Notes: a model not told the origin generated them from the letters alone. DNA of 64,000 nt from Armatimonadota bacterium (GCA_023474015.1 JAMCYN010000063.1:1-64000); one strand, 5' to 3'. Numbered from the stretch's first letter, positions 14,697 through 22,252 are shown. Made by a program: numbers and translations.

Positions 14697-16670
14697 CTAA
14701 ATGCGTTCAAGCGGCACGATCCCCAGCGCGTCAAGGCAGTTCGCCATCGCCTGGCGGAACGTATCGACCAGCGCAAGGCGATAGGTGCGGAGCACCGGGT
14801 CCTCGATCTTGATGAAAGGCACCTGCTTCTCGGCGTCAGGGTCGGGGTTCTCGTAGAAGTCCGTGAACACCGTCGCCAACTCGAAAGCATAGTGCGCGAG
14901 CGGCGCGGGGGAGAGTTCGTGACCTGCTTTACGTATGACCGATGGCAGCTCCGCGATCTTCTTGATCAGGTTCTCCTCCGGCAGAGTGATGTGTTCGGGC
15001 ACCGCGGCGAGCATGTTTCGGGAATAAATTCCCGAAACACCGTTTTCCTCCGCCTTTCTCAGGATGCCGCAGGCTCGGGCGTGGGCGTACTCGCAGTAGA
15101 CGCCGGTGTCGCCGGTGGTGCGCATGGCCTCGTCGAAGTCGAAAATGATCATCTTGCCCGTGGAGAAACGGGACATGAAGTAGCGAATCGCCGCCGCGGC
15201 TAACAAATGGGCGTTCCCTTCTATGTGGACCTTCTCGGAAAGGCGCTTGACCATCTCGTTAATGAGATCGTCCCCCTTGACCCCGACGCCTTTGCGGCCC
15301 GACATTGCCTGCATCCCCGGTCCATCCTGAGCTTGTCGAAGGGCGGTATCAACGTCGACTCCTAGCTCGGCGGCGGCGGCGTTCGAGAGAACCACGACCT
15401 CATAGTCGAGATGGATCGAGTTTCTGGCCTCCTTTTTGAATCCGAGCTTCTTGAGGCATTCGTAAACGATCTGCTGCGTGTAGCTCTGGCGGACGTCGAT
15501 TACGTTGATGACTTTCTCCGCACGTCCGAAACAGTCCATCTCCTGCCCGTCGGGGGCGGTGGTCCAGAGGTCGTCGCCGTTGGGCTGCGCGCCCCACAGC
15601 TTGTAGAGGAAATCCTGACCCAGCACGCCGAACTTCCACATCTGATACGCAATGTCCTTGCCGGTGTAGGTGACGGTGCCATTCGAGCGGATTAGGACCT
15701 TGTCCTCGCTCTTGATCCCCTCGTCGGTCTTGAATACGCCCCTGCCGAACTTGACGACCCAGCAGCCGGTGTTGGGCCCCTCGGTCTCATAGACTATCGC
15801 GCCGGCCTCTTTGAGCGACTCGAACGCCGTCTTCCAGAAGCCGCGCAGGAAGATGTCGGACTCCCAGTTCAGGAGGTCATAATAAACATTGAGCCTGCCG
15901 ACCGTCGCAAGGTGCGCTTGAACGATCCGGGTCGCGACCTCCTTGGCGAACTTGGCGACTGCGCTGTCCTGCGCCTCGACGCAGTGCAGGACCTCCGCGC
16001 GCTTGGCCTTGAGCGCCTCGTTGGTCTCATATTCTTGAGCGACGCGGGAGTATACATCCCAGCACCAGTAGTCGAAGGAGACCGAGCCGTCGTATTTTGC
16101 CCAGATGGCGGAGAGGTCGTCCGACTTGCCGTCGTAGACGGGATCGCCCACATAGAGCATCGCCACGACCACATCAGCGACCTGCACGCCGGTGTCGTCG
16201 ATGTAGTTGCACGCCTCGACGTTGTAGCCCAGCTTCTCCATCACGCGAACGACCGAGTCGCCGATGATGGCGTTTCTGAGGTGGCCGATGTGCATCGCCT
16301 TGTTGGGGTTGACGTTGGTGTGCTCGATGAGGACCTTGCGGCCCCGGCCGGTATTGGTGTTTCCGAAACGGCCTTTCTCTTTGGCCACGCGGTCCATGAC
16401 GGATTTCACGTACCTCGGATGGTCGATCTTGAAGTTGAGATAGCCTGGCGGCGTGACAAGCACTTCCTTTATATATGGCAGTTTGACCTTTGCCAGCTCG
16501 GCCTTGACATCCTCCGCTATCTGCATCGGCGCGCGCTTCTGAACTTTCGCCTGCGCCAGGCAGACGGCGGTGGAGAAGTCACCGAACTCACGCTTGGGAG
16601 GGACGTTGAAGGCAACCTCCGTCGTTGCCAGAATCTTGTTTATCGCTTTTGCTATGTCGTCTTGGATCAA
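14697..16670 (-). CDS. argS: Arginyl-tRNA synthetase with two in-frame repeat insertions
   Basis: Class I aminoacyl-tRNA synthetase that charges tRNA-Arg. From TTG 16670 (AAGGAAG ribosome site upstream) the protein is 657 aa, longer than the usual 550-600. HIGH is at residues 127-130 in KAMHIGHLRNAIIGDS, and the KMSKS-type loop is MSGRKGVGVK (about 456-465). The anticodon-binding DALR domain closes the protein with LVDTFRQAMANCLDALGI. Just before the KMSKS loop the residues TALRQAQDGPG are the translation of a dispersed repeat (15321-15343), and GVSGIYSR (about 545-552) is the translation of a 24-nt palindrome (15015-15038). Both keep the frame, so the enzyme is probably active. The 94 codons upstream of 16670 lack homology and were left out. 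Confidence 0.95.
   Translation of the reverse strand: MIQDDIAKAINKILATTEVAFNVPPKREFGDFSTAVCLAQAKVQKRAPMQIAEDVKAELAKVKLPYIKEVLVTPPGYLNFKIDHPRYVKSVMDRVAKEKGRFGNTNTGRGRKVLIEHTNVNPNKAMHIGHLRNAIIGDSVVRVMEKLGYNVEACNYIDDTGVQVADVVVAMLYVGDPVYDGKSDDLSAIWAKYDGSVSFDYWCWDVYSRVAQEYETNEALKAKRAEVLHCVEAQDSAVAKFAKEVATRIVQAHLATVGRLNVYYDLLNWESDIFLRGFWKTAFESLKEAGAIVYETEGPNTGCWVVKFGRGVFKTDEGIKSEDKVLIRSNGTVTYTGKDIAYQMWKFGVLGQDFLYKLWGAQPNGDDLWTTAPDGQEMDCFGRAEKVINVIDVRQSYTQQIVYECLKKLGFKKEARNSIHLDYEVVVLSNAAAAELGVDVDTALRQAQDGPGMQAMSGRKGVGVKGDDLINEMVKRLSEKVHIEGNAHLLAAAAIRYFMSRFSTGKMIIFDFDEAMRTTGDTGVYCEYAHARACGILRKAEENGVSGIYSRNMLAAVPEHITLPEENLIKKIAELPSVIRKAGHELSPAPLAHYAFELATVFTDFYENPDPDAEKQVPFIKIEDPVLRTYRLALVDTFRQAMANCLDALGIVPLERI
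15015..15038. repeat. 24-nt palindrome inside argS (family G)
   Basis: GTTTCGGGAAT and ATTCCCGAAAC flank a central AA. Exactly the same 11-base arms recur at 22412-22435 in a non-coding palindrome cluster. Within argS it encodes part of a linker near the DALR domain without breaking the frame. Confidence 0.85.
15321..15343. repeat. TCATCCTGAGCTTGTCGAAGG-type repeat core inside argS
   Basis: The bases CATCCTGAGCTTGTCGAAGG match the end of the intergenic element at 46783-46883. Read on the minus strand in the argS frame they give LRQAQDG, directly upstream of the KMSKS-type loop. Confidence 0.8.
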
Positions 16671-16713
16671 TTCTAACGGGCTTCCTTTTCGAGGTTTAGG
16701 CGGTGCGCTTTTT

Positions 16714-16742
16714 ATTATAGCAGATTGGGACGCAGGGGACAG
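16714..16742 (-). promoter_or_regulatory. Candidate promoter for argS
   Basis: On the minus strand a perfect TATAAT (plus-strand 16714-16719) is preceded after 17 bases by CTGTCC (16737-16742), a weak -35 box. The transcript would start about 35 bases before the TTG start chosen for argS, which supports that start over the longer frame. Confidence 0.5.
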
Positions 16743-16785
16743 GCGGCAGACACGACACCGAGGCCAATTGTGGTAGAATAAACTT

Positions 16786-17256
16786 ATGAAGATGCGGCTG
16801 TTCATCGATACCTCCGTCATCGGAGGTTGCCACGACGCGGAGTTCGACGTCGTTTCGCGTCTGCTTTTTGCCGAGTTCAAGTCCGGCAAGGCTGTCGCGG
16901 TTGTGAGTTCCATGACATTGGAAGAGTTGGAGATGGCGCCGGAGAATGTCAAGCAGGTCCTTGCTGAACTGCCAGAGAGCGCGTTGGAATATATCGACCT
17001 TGACGAAGATGCAGTGCAACTGGCGGACGATTACATCGCTGACGGAGTAGTTGGGCAAGGTTCGCTCATCGACGCTCAGCAGGTAGCAGTAGCATCGCTA
17101 AACAAGGTGGACGTGATAGTCAGTTGGAACTTCAAGCATATCGTGAACCTCAATCGCATCAGATTGTTTGCAGCGACCAACTTAAGACACGGATTGTTGA
17201 CTCCCGAGATTCGCAGTCCGAGGGAGGTGCTCGCGGATCATGAAGAAGACATTTGA
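16786..17256 (+). CDS. PIN-domain protein, probable toxin nuclease
   Basis: A 156-aa PIN-fold protein, likely a metal-dependent RNase of a VapC-like toxin-antitoxin pair. The N-terminal FIDTSVIGG gives the first acidic residue, TLEELEMAP the next, and VDVIVSWNFKHIVN (about 109-122) is the typical strand and acidic/Asn region near the C-terminus. ATG 16786 has no ribosome site. TAGAAT lies about 7 bases before it, so the message may be leaderless; ATG 16792 is an alternative. The downstream 50-aa gene starts inside its last codons (17-base overlap), which implies translational coupling. Divergent from argS. Confidence 0.82.
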   Translation: MKMRLFIDTSVIGGCHDAEFDVVSRLLFAEFKSGKAVAVVSSMTLEELEMAPENVKQVLAELPESALEYIDLDEDAVQLADDYIADGVVGQGSLIDAQQVAVASLNKVDVIVSWNFKHIVNLNRIRLFAATNLRHGLLTPEIRSPREVLADHEEDI

Positions 17257-17392
17257 CGCAGTTGCCATGATGAGAGAAGCACGGAAAAGGCTGGCCGACG
17301 AGTGGCAAGGAAAACCACGGCAAGAAGAGATTGAGTCCCTTCGTCGGAAATACGCAGACGTGACCAAGAAGCGGAAACGCATCTCACGCTAG
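17240..17392 (+). CDS. Small basic protein, candidate antitoxin of the PIN toxin
   Basis: A 50-aa protein beginning MKKTFDAVAMMREARKRL and ending with a very basic KKRKRISR. It overlaps the 3' end of the PIN gene by 17 bases. Small proteins starting M-K-T/K-T-F-D-x-V-x-M-x-R occur directly after PIN-domain genes in many bacteria, which I take as the evidence for an antitoxin role. Toxin-first order is unusual for VapBC but is seen in this group. No DNA-binding fold can be recognised from the sequence alone; the middle looks helical. Confidence 0.68.
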   Translation: MKKTFDAVAMMREARKRLADEWQGKPRQEEIESLRRKYADVTKKRKRISR

Positions 17393-17425
17393 GATGGACG
17401 TGTAGTTTGCAAGGGGAGTTGATTG

Positions 17426-19225
17426 ATGTTTAGTCCAGGAAGACTCCGGGTGGGCATGGCGGTTGCCTTCTTGTTGATTGCCGCAAGTTCCGCCTGGGCG
17501 GGTTTTAGACCAAGAGTGGGGTCCGATGCGGGGACCGTGACGATAAACGGCGGGGTCGCCGTGCGCTTCGCTAAGAGCAACGGGGCGCTGGGAGTTGCCG
17601 ATCGTGCTAGGATCACCGCCGAGAGGCTGAAGCAGCTTGTCGCCGAGGGAGTCGATCCAAGGGCGATATTCGTTAAGGCGTCGAAACGGCAGGCGCGGAT
17701 TTACGCGGGCGAGAGGCTGATCTGTATGGCGACCAAGCTGGACGCCAGGGCGAGCAGGACGACAGCCGCCGGGCTGGCGGGTGTGTGGGCGTCCCGGATG
17801 AGGTCGCTGCTGCTGATGCCGGCGGTCACCCTGAGCGATCGGGACATACTCGTACCGCTTGGTGAGAGCCGCAAGGTGACAATCGGCGGGGCCGCGACTG
17901 GAGCTATATATGCGAAGGCGGCGGACGCCGAAGTTGCCGCGGTCGCGGCCGACGATGCCGGCCGCAGCCTGCAAGTGGTCGGCCAGAAGCTCGGCTCCAC
18001 CCAGATCGATATCAGCGTGGAGGACGAGCACATATCGCTCAACGTGATCGTCAAGAAGTACGCCGGGCGCGTGGCCGACGTTTCCTACGCTCAAGTGACC
18101 GGAAACCCCTGCCCCACCTCGACGATGTGCTATGCGGCCAGGGAAGCCGCTAAACGGAGCCTGGCGCCGGAGCCGGGAGCGAGGTTCGAGATGGGATCGG
18201 TCAAATGCGAGGGCGGCGCTCTTGGGCCGAACCAGTCCCGTCGGATGAACGTGGAGGTCAGATTCAGCGGCGGAAGCTACATACCGCTGACAATGCAGTC
18301 CGTCGTGGAGGTCAACAACGTCCAACTGCCGCGCGACGAGGTCGGGCAGCTTTTCTACAGCAACAACCCCGAGCGGCTGACGAAGTATCAGACCCTTTTC
18401 GCCGGTAAGCTGGAGATGGATAAGTCCACCAGGGTCCTGTTCCACCACCAGAACGCGATGGGAAAGCGCGCGCATTTCATAGTCGATGTGGTCAACCCGG
18501 GCTTGACGCCCGCGACGTTCCGCGTGTTCCGGGCGGTCTCGAACCCGATGGTGGACACGGTGCTTGTGGGCTATATGGCCAGCTCAAGCTTCCTCAAGGA
18601 TGTTACCAATGATGTGAGTGTGATCGAGAACGTGCCGGGGCAGTCGAGGCTGGTGCTCGTATCGGACATGCTCGGGAATCAGGAGACGACAAGCGGAATA
18701 TTGCAGTTGCGGCAGATGAGCGGCGAGCCGGCATACGTGAGGGTGGCCTCGCTTTCGCCGGGGCAGGATGTGGTGGCCCGTGGCGATATCGCGGCCGCGC
18801 CGAACCCGCTGATCCTGTCGCTGTCGGATCACATCTATCCGTCACCGGCGAAGAGTCTTACGGCGGGCTACACGGTCGGCGGGAAGTGGGCGTTTATTCC
18901 GATAGGCAAGCACGCGCTCAATGATGAGACCGCTCAGAAGAAACTCTACGGCAACTACGGCGTGACATACAAGATAAATGTCCGGGTGGACAACCCGACG
19001 AGCGAAACGAAAAAAGTAAGAATCCTGTTTGAGCCGAGTGCAGGACTCGCATCCGGGGTATTTATCATTGACGGCGCCTTTGTTTCGACAAAGTACGCGC
19101 AGCCTCCTTCGGAAGTGACGCTGGCTTCGTACAGCCTAAAGCCGGGGGAGACAAGAAACGTCGCAATAACGACGGTGCCGGTGGCGGGGTCGAATTATCC
19201 GGCGACACTGGTAGTGAGATCATAG
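17426..19225 (+). CDS. Large secreted protein of unknown function
   Basis: A 599-aa exported protein. The signal peptide (about residues 1-29) ends SSAWA-GF. Residues about 140-210 (DRDILVPLGESRKVTIGG, then GRSLQVVGQKLGSTQIDISVED) resemble a bacterial Ig-like or pilus-associated beta domain in which a value is compared with a constant. The rest is predicted beta-rich with no motif I can name. It lacks a membrane anchor, PEP tail or Cys pairs, so it is probably periplasmic or surface-associated. The ATG follows AAGGGGAG at 7 bases; an in-frame TTG lies just upstream. It is followed within 100 bases by a GHL10-type glycosidase, possibly a two-gene unit. Confidence 0.72.
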   Translation: MFSPGRLRVGMAVAFLLIAASSAWAGFRPRVGSDAGTVTINGGVAVRFAKSNGALGVADRARITAERLKQLVAEGVDPRAIFVKASKRQARIYAGERLICMATKLDARASRTTAAGLAGVWASRMRSLLLMPAVTLSDRDILVPLGESRKVTIGGAATGAIYAKAADAEVAAVAADDAGRSLQVVGQKLGSTQIDISVEDEHISLNVIVKKYAGRVADVSYAQVTGNPCPTSTMCYAAREAAKRSLAPEPGARFEMGSVKCEGGALGPNQSRRMNVEVRFSGGSYIPLTMQSVVEVNNVQLPRDEVGQLFYSNNPERLTKYQTLFAGKLEMDKSTRVLFHHQNAMGKRAHFIVDVVNPGLTPATFRVFRAVSNPMVDTVLVGYMASSSFLKDVTNDVSVIENVPGQSRLVLVSDMLGNQETTSGILQLRQMSGEPAYVRVASLSPGQDVVARGDIAAAPNPLILSLSDHIYPSPAKSLTAGYTVGGKWAFIPIGKHALNDETAQKKLYGNYGVTYKINVRVDNPTSETKKVRILFEPSAGLASGVFIIDGAFVSTKYAQPPSEVTLASYSLKPGETRNVAITTVPVAGSNYPATLVVRS

Positions 19226-19230
19226 AAGCA

Positions 19231-19311
19231 GTGAAGAATGCAGATTGCAGAATGCAGAATGGGGGAGGGGTTTCGCTCTATTCTGCATTCTTCATTCATC
19301 ATTCTGCATTC
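19231..19311. repeat. Paired heptamer repeat, GAATGCA type
   Basis: GAATGCA-like heptamers (GAAGAATGCAGATTGCAGAA, 19233 onward, then a further copy) face inverted units ATTCTGC, ATTCTTC, ATTCATC, ATTCTGC at 19279-19311. The centre is about 18 bases. It lies between the two secreted-protein genes and, if translated, would give a false N-terminus to the next gene. Related elements are at 25502-25592 and 58370-58454. Confidence 0.85.
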
Positions 19312-19324
19312 GTTTGGGTTTGCA

Positions 19325-20956
19325 TTGCGTGGATTATTGTGTGTAGGAATCGTGCTGATGTTTGTTTCTTCTGGCGCCGCTGCTAACTCCAAAAACAACC
19401 TCGTATGCAAAGAAAAGGGACTCCAGGGCAGGCTCGTGTGGTTCGATGCCGAGGCCAATATGTGGCAGCTCTCGACCAGGCGAGGCGTAGCGGATATGGT
19501 GGCGAAGTGCAAGGCGGCCAATATCAACACGATCATCGTGGACGTGAAGCCGCTGTCGGGATTGGTCCTATATAAGAGCGAGTTCGCGCCGAGGCTCACC
19601 ATCTTCGAGGGGAAGCAGTATCCCCGCAACTACGATCTGCTGCAAGTGGTCCTGGAGGAAGGACACAAGGCGGGGATTGCGGTGCATGCGGCCATTAATG
19701 TTTTCTCCGAAGGCTCCCAAGAGTTGGCCGGCGGCCCGGCGTTCAAGCATCCGGATTGGCAGTGCGTGCATTATGATGTAGATCGGTTTCTGAGCACAGA
19801 CGATGGGACCAACATGAAACTGACGTGCACCGACGGCCCCTACGGCGGCGATCAGGTCTGCATCTATGGCAAGGGCGCCAGGCCTTCCAAGAATCTGCCG
19901 GAAAACACCACTTACGTCAGAATCACGCGCGAGGGTGACCCGATCCAGTACGGCACGGCAGCGGGAAAGCCGAAGATATCGACCCCCGAGGGTGGCTTCT
20001 TGCTCGTGGCGAATGGGGAGGCGGGGGCATGGCTCAAGAAGAGCGCCGAGAGCAGGACTCGATTTCATCTGGATGGAAAAGGCGTGCTGAAGAGCGTGAG
20101 CGAGCTGGATAATGTTCACCATGCCGTATTCGTTAATCCGCTCCATCCGGACGTTAGAGCCTACGAGCTTGGCGTCGTGAAGGAGATTTGTCGAAGGTAT
20201 GCGGTGGATGGGCTTGTCCTGGACAGGATGCGATACCCGAACATCTACGCAGACTTCAGCGATATCACCCGCAAGGCGTTCGAGGGGTTCATGGGTCAGG
20301 CCGTGACGAACTGGCCTGATGATGTGTTCAAGCGGACTCCCGCGCCCGGCGATGACGTGGTCCGCGGGCCGCTGTTCAAGCAGTGGATAAAGTTCCGGGC
20401 GAAGGTGATGCGCGACTTCCTGGCGGAGGTTCGGGAGACCGTGAAGTCCGTAAAGCCGCGCGCGAAGCTGGGGATCTACGTGGGGTCGTGGTATCCGATG
20501 TATTACGATGTCGGCGTCAACTGGGGCAGCCCTAACCACTCGGCGAAGCTGGACTGGTGGCCGGACGGATATGAAGAAACCGGCTATGCGGACCTGGTGG
20601 ACTATATGTGCACCGGCTGCTACTACACTCATCCCACCCGCGAGGACGCCAAGGCAAGCAACGACGAGGAGTGGAAGAGCGTGGAGGCCGCAGCGGAGGA
20701 GTCGGTCAATGCCGTCAATGATGCCACTTTCGTCTACGGGAGCCTCTATCTGTATCAGTATAAGGGCCGGCCTGATAAGTTCCTGGCCGCGATGAATCAA
20801 TGCCTCGACAAGACCCAGGGCTGCATGCTCTTTGACCTCGTTTACCTCCGAGACTACAAGTGGTGGGACACCCTCAAGCAGGCATTCCCCGTTCCGGCGC
20901 AGGCGCCGCACGCCGTGCCGGGGCTGCTGGGGATGGCGAAGGGACGCATCAAGTAG
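19325..20956 (+). CDS. Secreted GHL10-type putative glycoside hydrolase
   Basis: About 543 aa from TTG 19325, which gives a clean signal peptide (M/L-RGLLCVGIVLMFVSSGAAA). The open frame reaches back to 19238, but those codons are the heptamer repeat. The mature protein looks like a GHL10 (PF02638-like) TIM barrel: LQGRLVWFDAEANMW at the first strand, NINTIIVDVKPLSG, KAGIAVHAAINVFS, a late HPDVRAYELGVVKEICRRY and DGLVLDRMRYPN with a candidate catalytic Asp. It probably acts on an extracellular polysaccharide; the substrate is unknown. About 60 residues before DVRAYE form an insertion with a discernible beta character. No ribosome site is obvious. Confidence 0.78.
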   Translation: MRGLLCVGIVLMFVSSGAAANSKNNLVCKEKGLQGRLVWFDAEANMWQLSTRRGVADMVAKCKAANINTIIVDVKPLSGLVLYKSEFAPRLTIFEGKQYPRNYDLLQVVLEEGHKAGIAVHAAINVFSEGSQELAGGPAFKHPDWQCVHYDVDRFLSTDDGTNMKLTCTDGPYGGDQVCIYGKGARPSKNLPENTTYVRITREGDPIQYGTAAGKPKISTPEGGFLLVANGEAGAWLKKSAESRTRFHLDGKGVLKSVSELDNVHHAVFVNPLHPDVRAYELGVVKEICRRYAVDGLVLDRMRYPNIYADFSDITRKAFEGFMGQAVTNWPDDVFKRTPAPGDDVVRGPLFKQWIKFRAKVMRDFLAEVRETVKSVKPRAKLGIYVGSWYPMYYDVGVNWGSPNHSAKLDWWPDGYEETGYADLVDYMCTGCYYTHPTREDAKASNDEEWKSVEAAAEESVNAVNDATFVYGSLYLYQYKGRPDKFLAAMNQCLDKTQGCMLFDLVYLRDYKWWDTLKQAFPVPAQAPHAVPGLLGMAKGRIK

Positions 20957-21126
20957 GCAGCCGTTGGCACGAATTGTGCAGGTTGTACCTATGCTACGCA
21001 ACTGGCAGTATGGTCACACTATACATGCAACGCCGATCTCTCGCTTACGGCTTGCGCTCGCGTTGACAGGCGGTGATTTCTATGCTAAAAAGAAAGTGTA
21101 GCAATCGACCTACTCGGAGGTGATTT

Positions 21127-21711
21127 ATGCGGACCAGAACAATGCTGATCTCAATGGTTGCACTTGCGATGACGTGGCTGGCGGCCTCGGCGTCGCTCTC
21201 GGCCACATACATACATAAGTGGACCGCTTTCCCAGACGACGGCAGGATCAGGGTCGCGGCAGGCAACGTATACCTTGCCCAGATCGCGCGGGAGATAGGC
21301 GGCGACAGGGTATCCGTGATCTCGCTTACCAAGACCGATCAGGACGCGCGCAATCCGAAGCTTTATAAGAGCATGGTCAAGGCGGTCGCCGAGGCTGATG
21401 TTCTCCTCAGGGTCGATAAGAATTATGACCCGTGGATAGAGGAGCTAGTGCAGCGCGCTCGGAGCGCGCGCATTGCGCGGGAAGCGGATTGGCTTGTCGC
21501 TTGTTTTCAAGGAACCAGCCAGCTCGACACCGCCAAGGTTGAAGCGGGCAAGCTTGACCCGGCATACCGCAAGGACGTGGCGGCCAACATTCTCGCGGCA
21601 TTGCTGAAGGCCGCCCCCAAAGACGAATCTTACTTCAAGAACAACTACGAGGCGCTCCGCCACAAGATCGATTCGGCTGCCCGCCCAGGGCAGCCGTCCA
21701 CAAACCGGTAA
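21127..21711 (+). CDS. Truncated metal-binding (ZnuA/TroA-like) periplasmic protein
   Basis: A 194-aa exported protein with signal peptide MRTRTMLISMVALAMTWLAASASLS. Residues about 40-115 (RIRVAAGNVYLAQIAREIGG, then VSVISLTKTDQDARNPKLYKS and ADVLLRVDKNYDPWIEELV) match the N-terminal lobe of zinc/manganese ABC-transporter binding proteins. KDVAANILAALLKAAPKDESYF matches the connecting helix region. The C-terminal lobe is missing: family members are near 300 aa, and the normal metal-binding histidines are not evident. No permease or ATPase gene is near. It may have been repurposed, or be a truncated gene. ATG follows CTCGGAGGTG at good spacing. Confidence 0.72.
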   Translation: MRTRTMLISMVALAMTWLAASASLSATYIHKWTAFPDDGRIRVAAGNVYLAQIAREIGGDRVSVISLTKTDQDARNPKLYKSMVKAVAEADVLLRVDKNYDPWIEELVQRARSARIAREADWLVACFQGTSQLDTAKVEAGKLDPAYRKDVAANILAALLKAAPKDESYFKNNYEALRHKIDSAARPGQPSTNR

Positions 21712-21759
21712 TCCCCCCAGCATCAACACCTCTTGCTATAAGGCATAACCCTAATGTAA

Positions 21760-21903
21760 GCAACTACCGACAATAGCAAACTCATCGAAAGGTGGGGACG
21801 CAAAGCTACCGGGACTAAGCCGGGCTGAGCGGTAAGGGGTCGAGCAGGCTCGATCGGTCTACCGCCCTCGGGATGTCAGCCGAGCCGCCGAAGTAGGAGT
21901 TGC
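21760..21903 (+). promoter_or_regulatory. Cyclic-di-GMP-I-like (GEMM) riboswitch aptamer
   Basis: A closing stem pairs GCAACTAC (21760-21767) with GTAGGAGTTGC (21893-21903). Inside, AGCAAACTCATCGAAAGGTG forms the hairpin with a GAAA tetraloop that is the hallmark of GEMM-I, followed at once by the conserved GGGACGCAAAGC. TACCGGGACTAAGCC then enters the second, longer helix, returning at TACCG and TCAGCCGAGCCGCC. The conserved core blocks and tetraloop make a c-di-GMP-I assignment likely. The second helix is longer than usual and I have not verified every pair. The gene controlled is the 64-aa ORF at 22058. Confidence 0.72.
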
Positions 21904-22006
21904 TGGTGATCAGGCACCGCCGGCGTTGAAAACCGTCCGGCAGAGGGGTCGTCTCTTCGAGGCCCTGGGGCGCACGGGGGTCCTTGATCACTGGCAATTT
22001 GACTTT

Positions 22007-22022
22007 GGTGGCTCGGCTTTTT
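22007..22022 (+). terminator. Riboswitch-controlled intrinsic terminator (3' arm)
   Basis: GGTGGCTCGGCT followed by TTTTT is complementary (one G-U pair) to AGCCGAGCCGCC at 21878-21889, which belongs to the aptamer. Formation of this terminator stem would destroy the aptamer, so ligand binding should favour read-through (an ON switch). A separate hairpin around GTGATCA..TGATCAC (about 21905-21994) brings the two arms together. Confidence 0.6.
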
Positions 22023-22057
22023 GTACGTTAAGCGCCTTGGAGCCAGGAGGTAGATAG

Positions 22058-22252
22058 ATGTTTATTCCTGAAGCGAAGCAGTATCTTGGACGAAATGTCT
22101 CTGTTACCTACCGAGATCGCCACGGCGATTTACACACCAAGGCGATGCGCGTGCAGGACGTGTCCTACGTGCCGATGTATGGCGGATGTCTCGTCGGCGA
22201 TATCGAGGATGTTTGGCTGGATAGAATAACCAGCATTAGTGCAGTCGAATAG
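22058..22252 (+). CDS. Small protein under riboswitch control, unknown function
   Basis: A 64-aa soluble protein starting at ATG 22058 after a strong CCAGGAGGT site. It has an alternating pattern typical of a small beta-barrel (VSVTYRDRHGDLHTK, then GGCLVGDIEDVWLDRITSI), like SH3/Sm-type folds, but I do not recognise the family. It has no signal peptide or membrane helix and one Cys. Its position directly behind a c-di-GMP-I-like aptamer and terminator implies expression tuned by cyclic di-GMP. No other gene follows in the same direction. Confidence 0.7.
   Translation: MFIPEAKQYLGRNVSVTYRDRHGDLHTKAMRVQDVSYVPMYGGCLVGDIEDVWLDRITSISAVE

Larger units (their letters stand above)
12849..14785 (-). 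repeat. Tandem ~1-kb duplication: argS tail, spacer, PEP-CTERM gene, terminator
   Basis: Two consecutive units have the same order. Unit 1 spans about 12849-13779 and unit 2 about 13851-14785. Each contains, reading leftward, the last codons of argS, a shared spacer including TTTGTCATCCGGCGTACGGT, a PEP-CTERM gene and a GCCGG..CCGGC terminator. The argS-tail and adjacent spacer portion (about 13667-13779 and 14670-14781) is almost identical, whereas the two encoded proteins are only about 60% identical by eye. Confidence 0.85.

Noticed and set aside
16671..16952. N-terminal extension of argS
   Set aside because: No homology, crosses the promoter and part of the divergent PIN gene; TTG 16670 has a ribosome site.
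19568..21001. 477-aa minus-strand frame across the GHL10 gene
   Set aside because: The plus strand has signal peptide and family motifs; the antisense frame has no start signals or motifs and reflects codon bias.
21063..21091. TTGACA at 21063 as promoter of the metal-binding-like gene
   Set aside because: At 17 bases only TAAAAA is present and no good -10 is found, so support is too weak to list.
21760..22022. Cobalamin or other riboswitch class
   Set aside because: No B12-box or other class motif is seen; the GAAA hairpin followed by GGGACGCAAAGC points to the c-di-GMP-I class.
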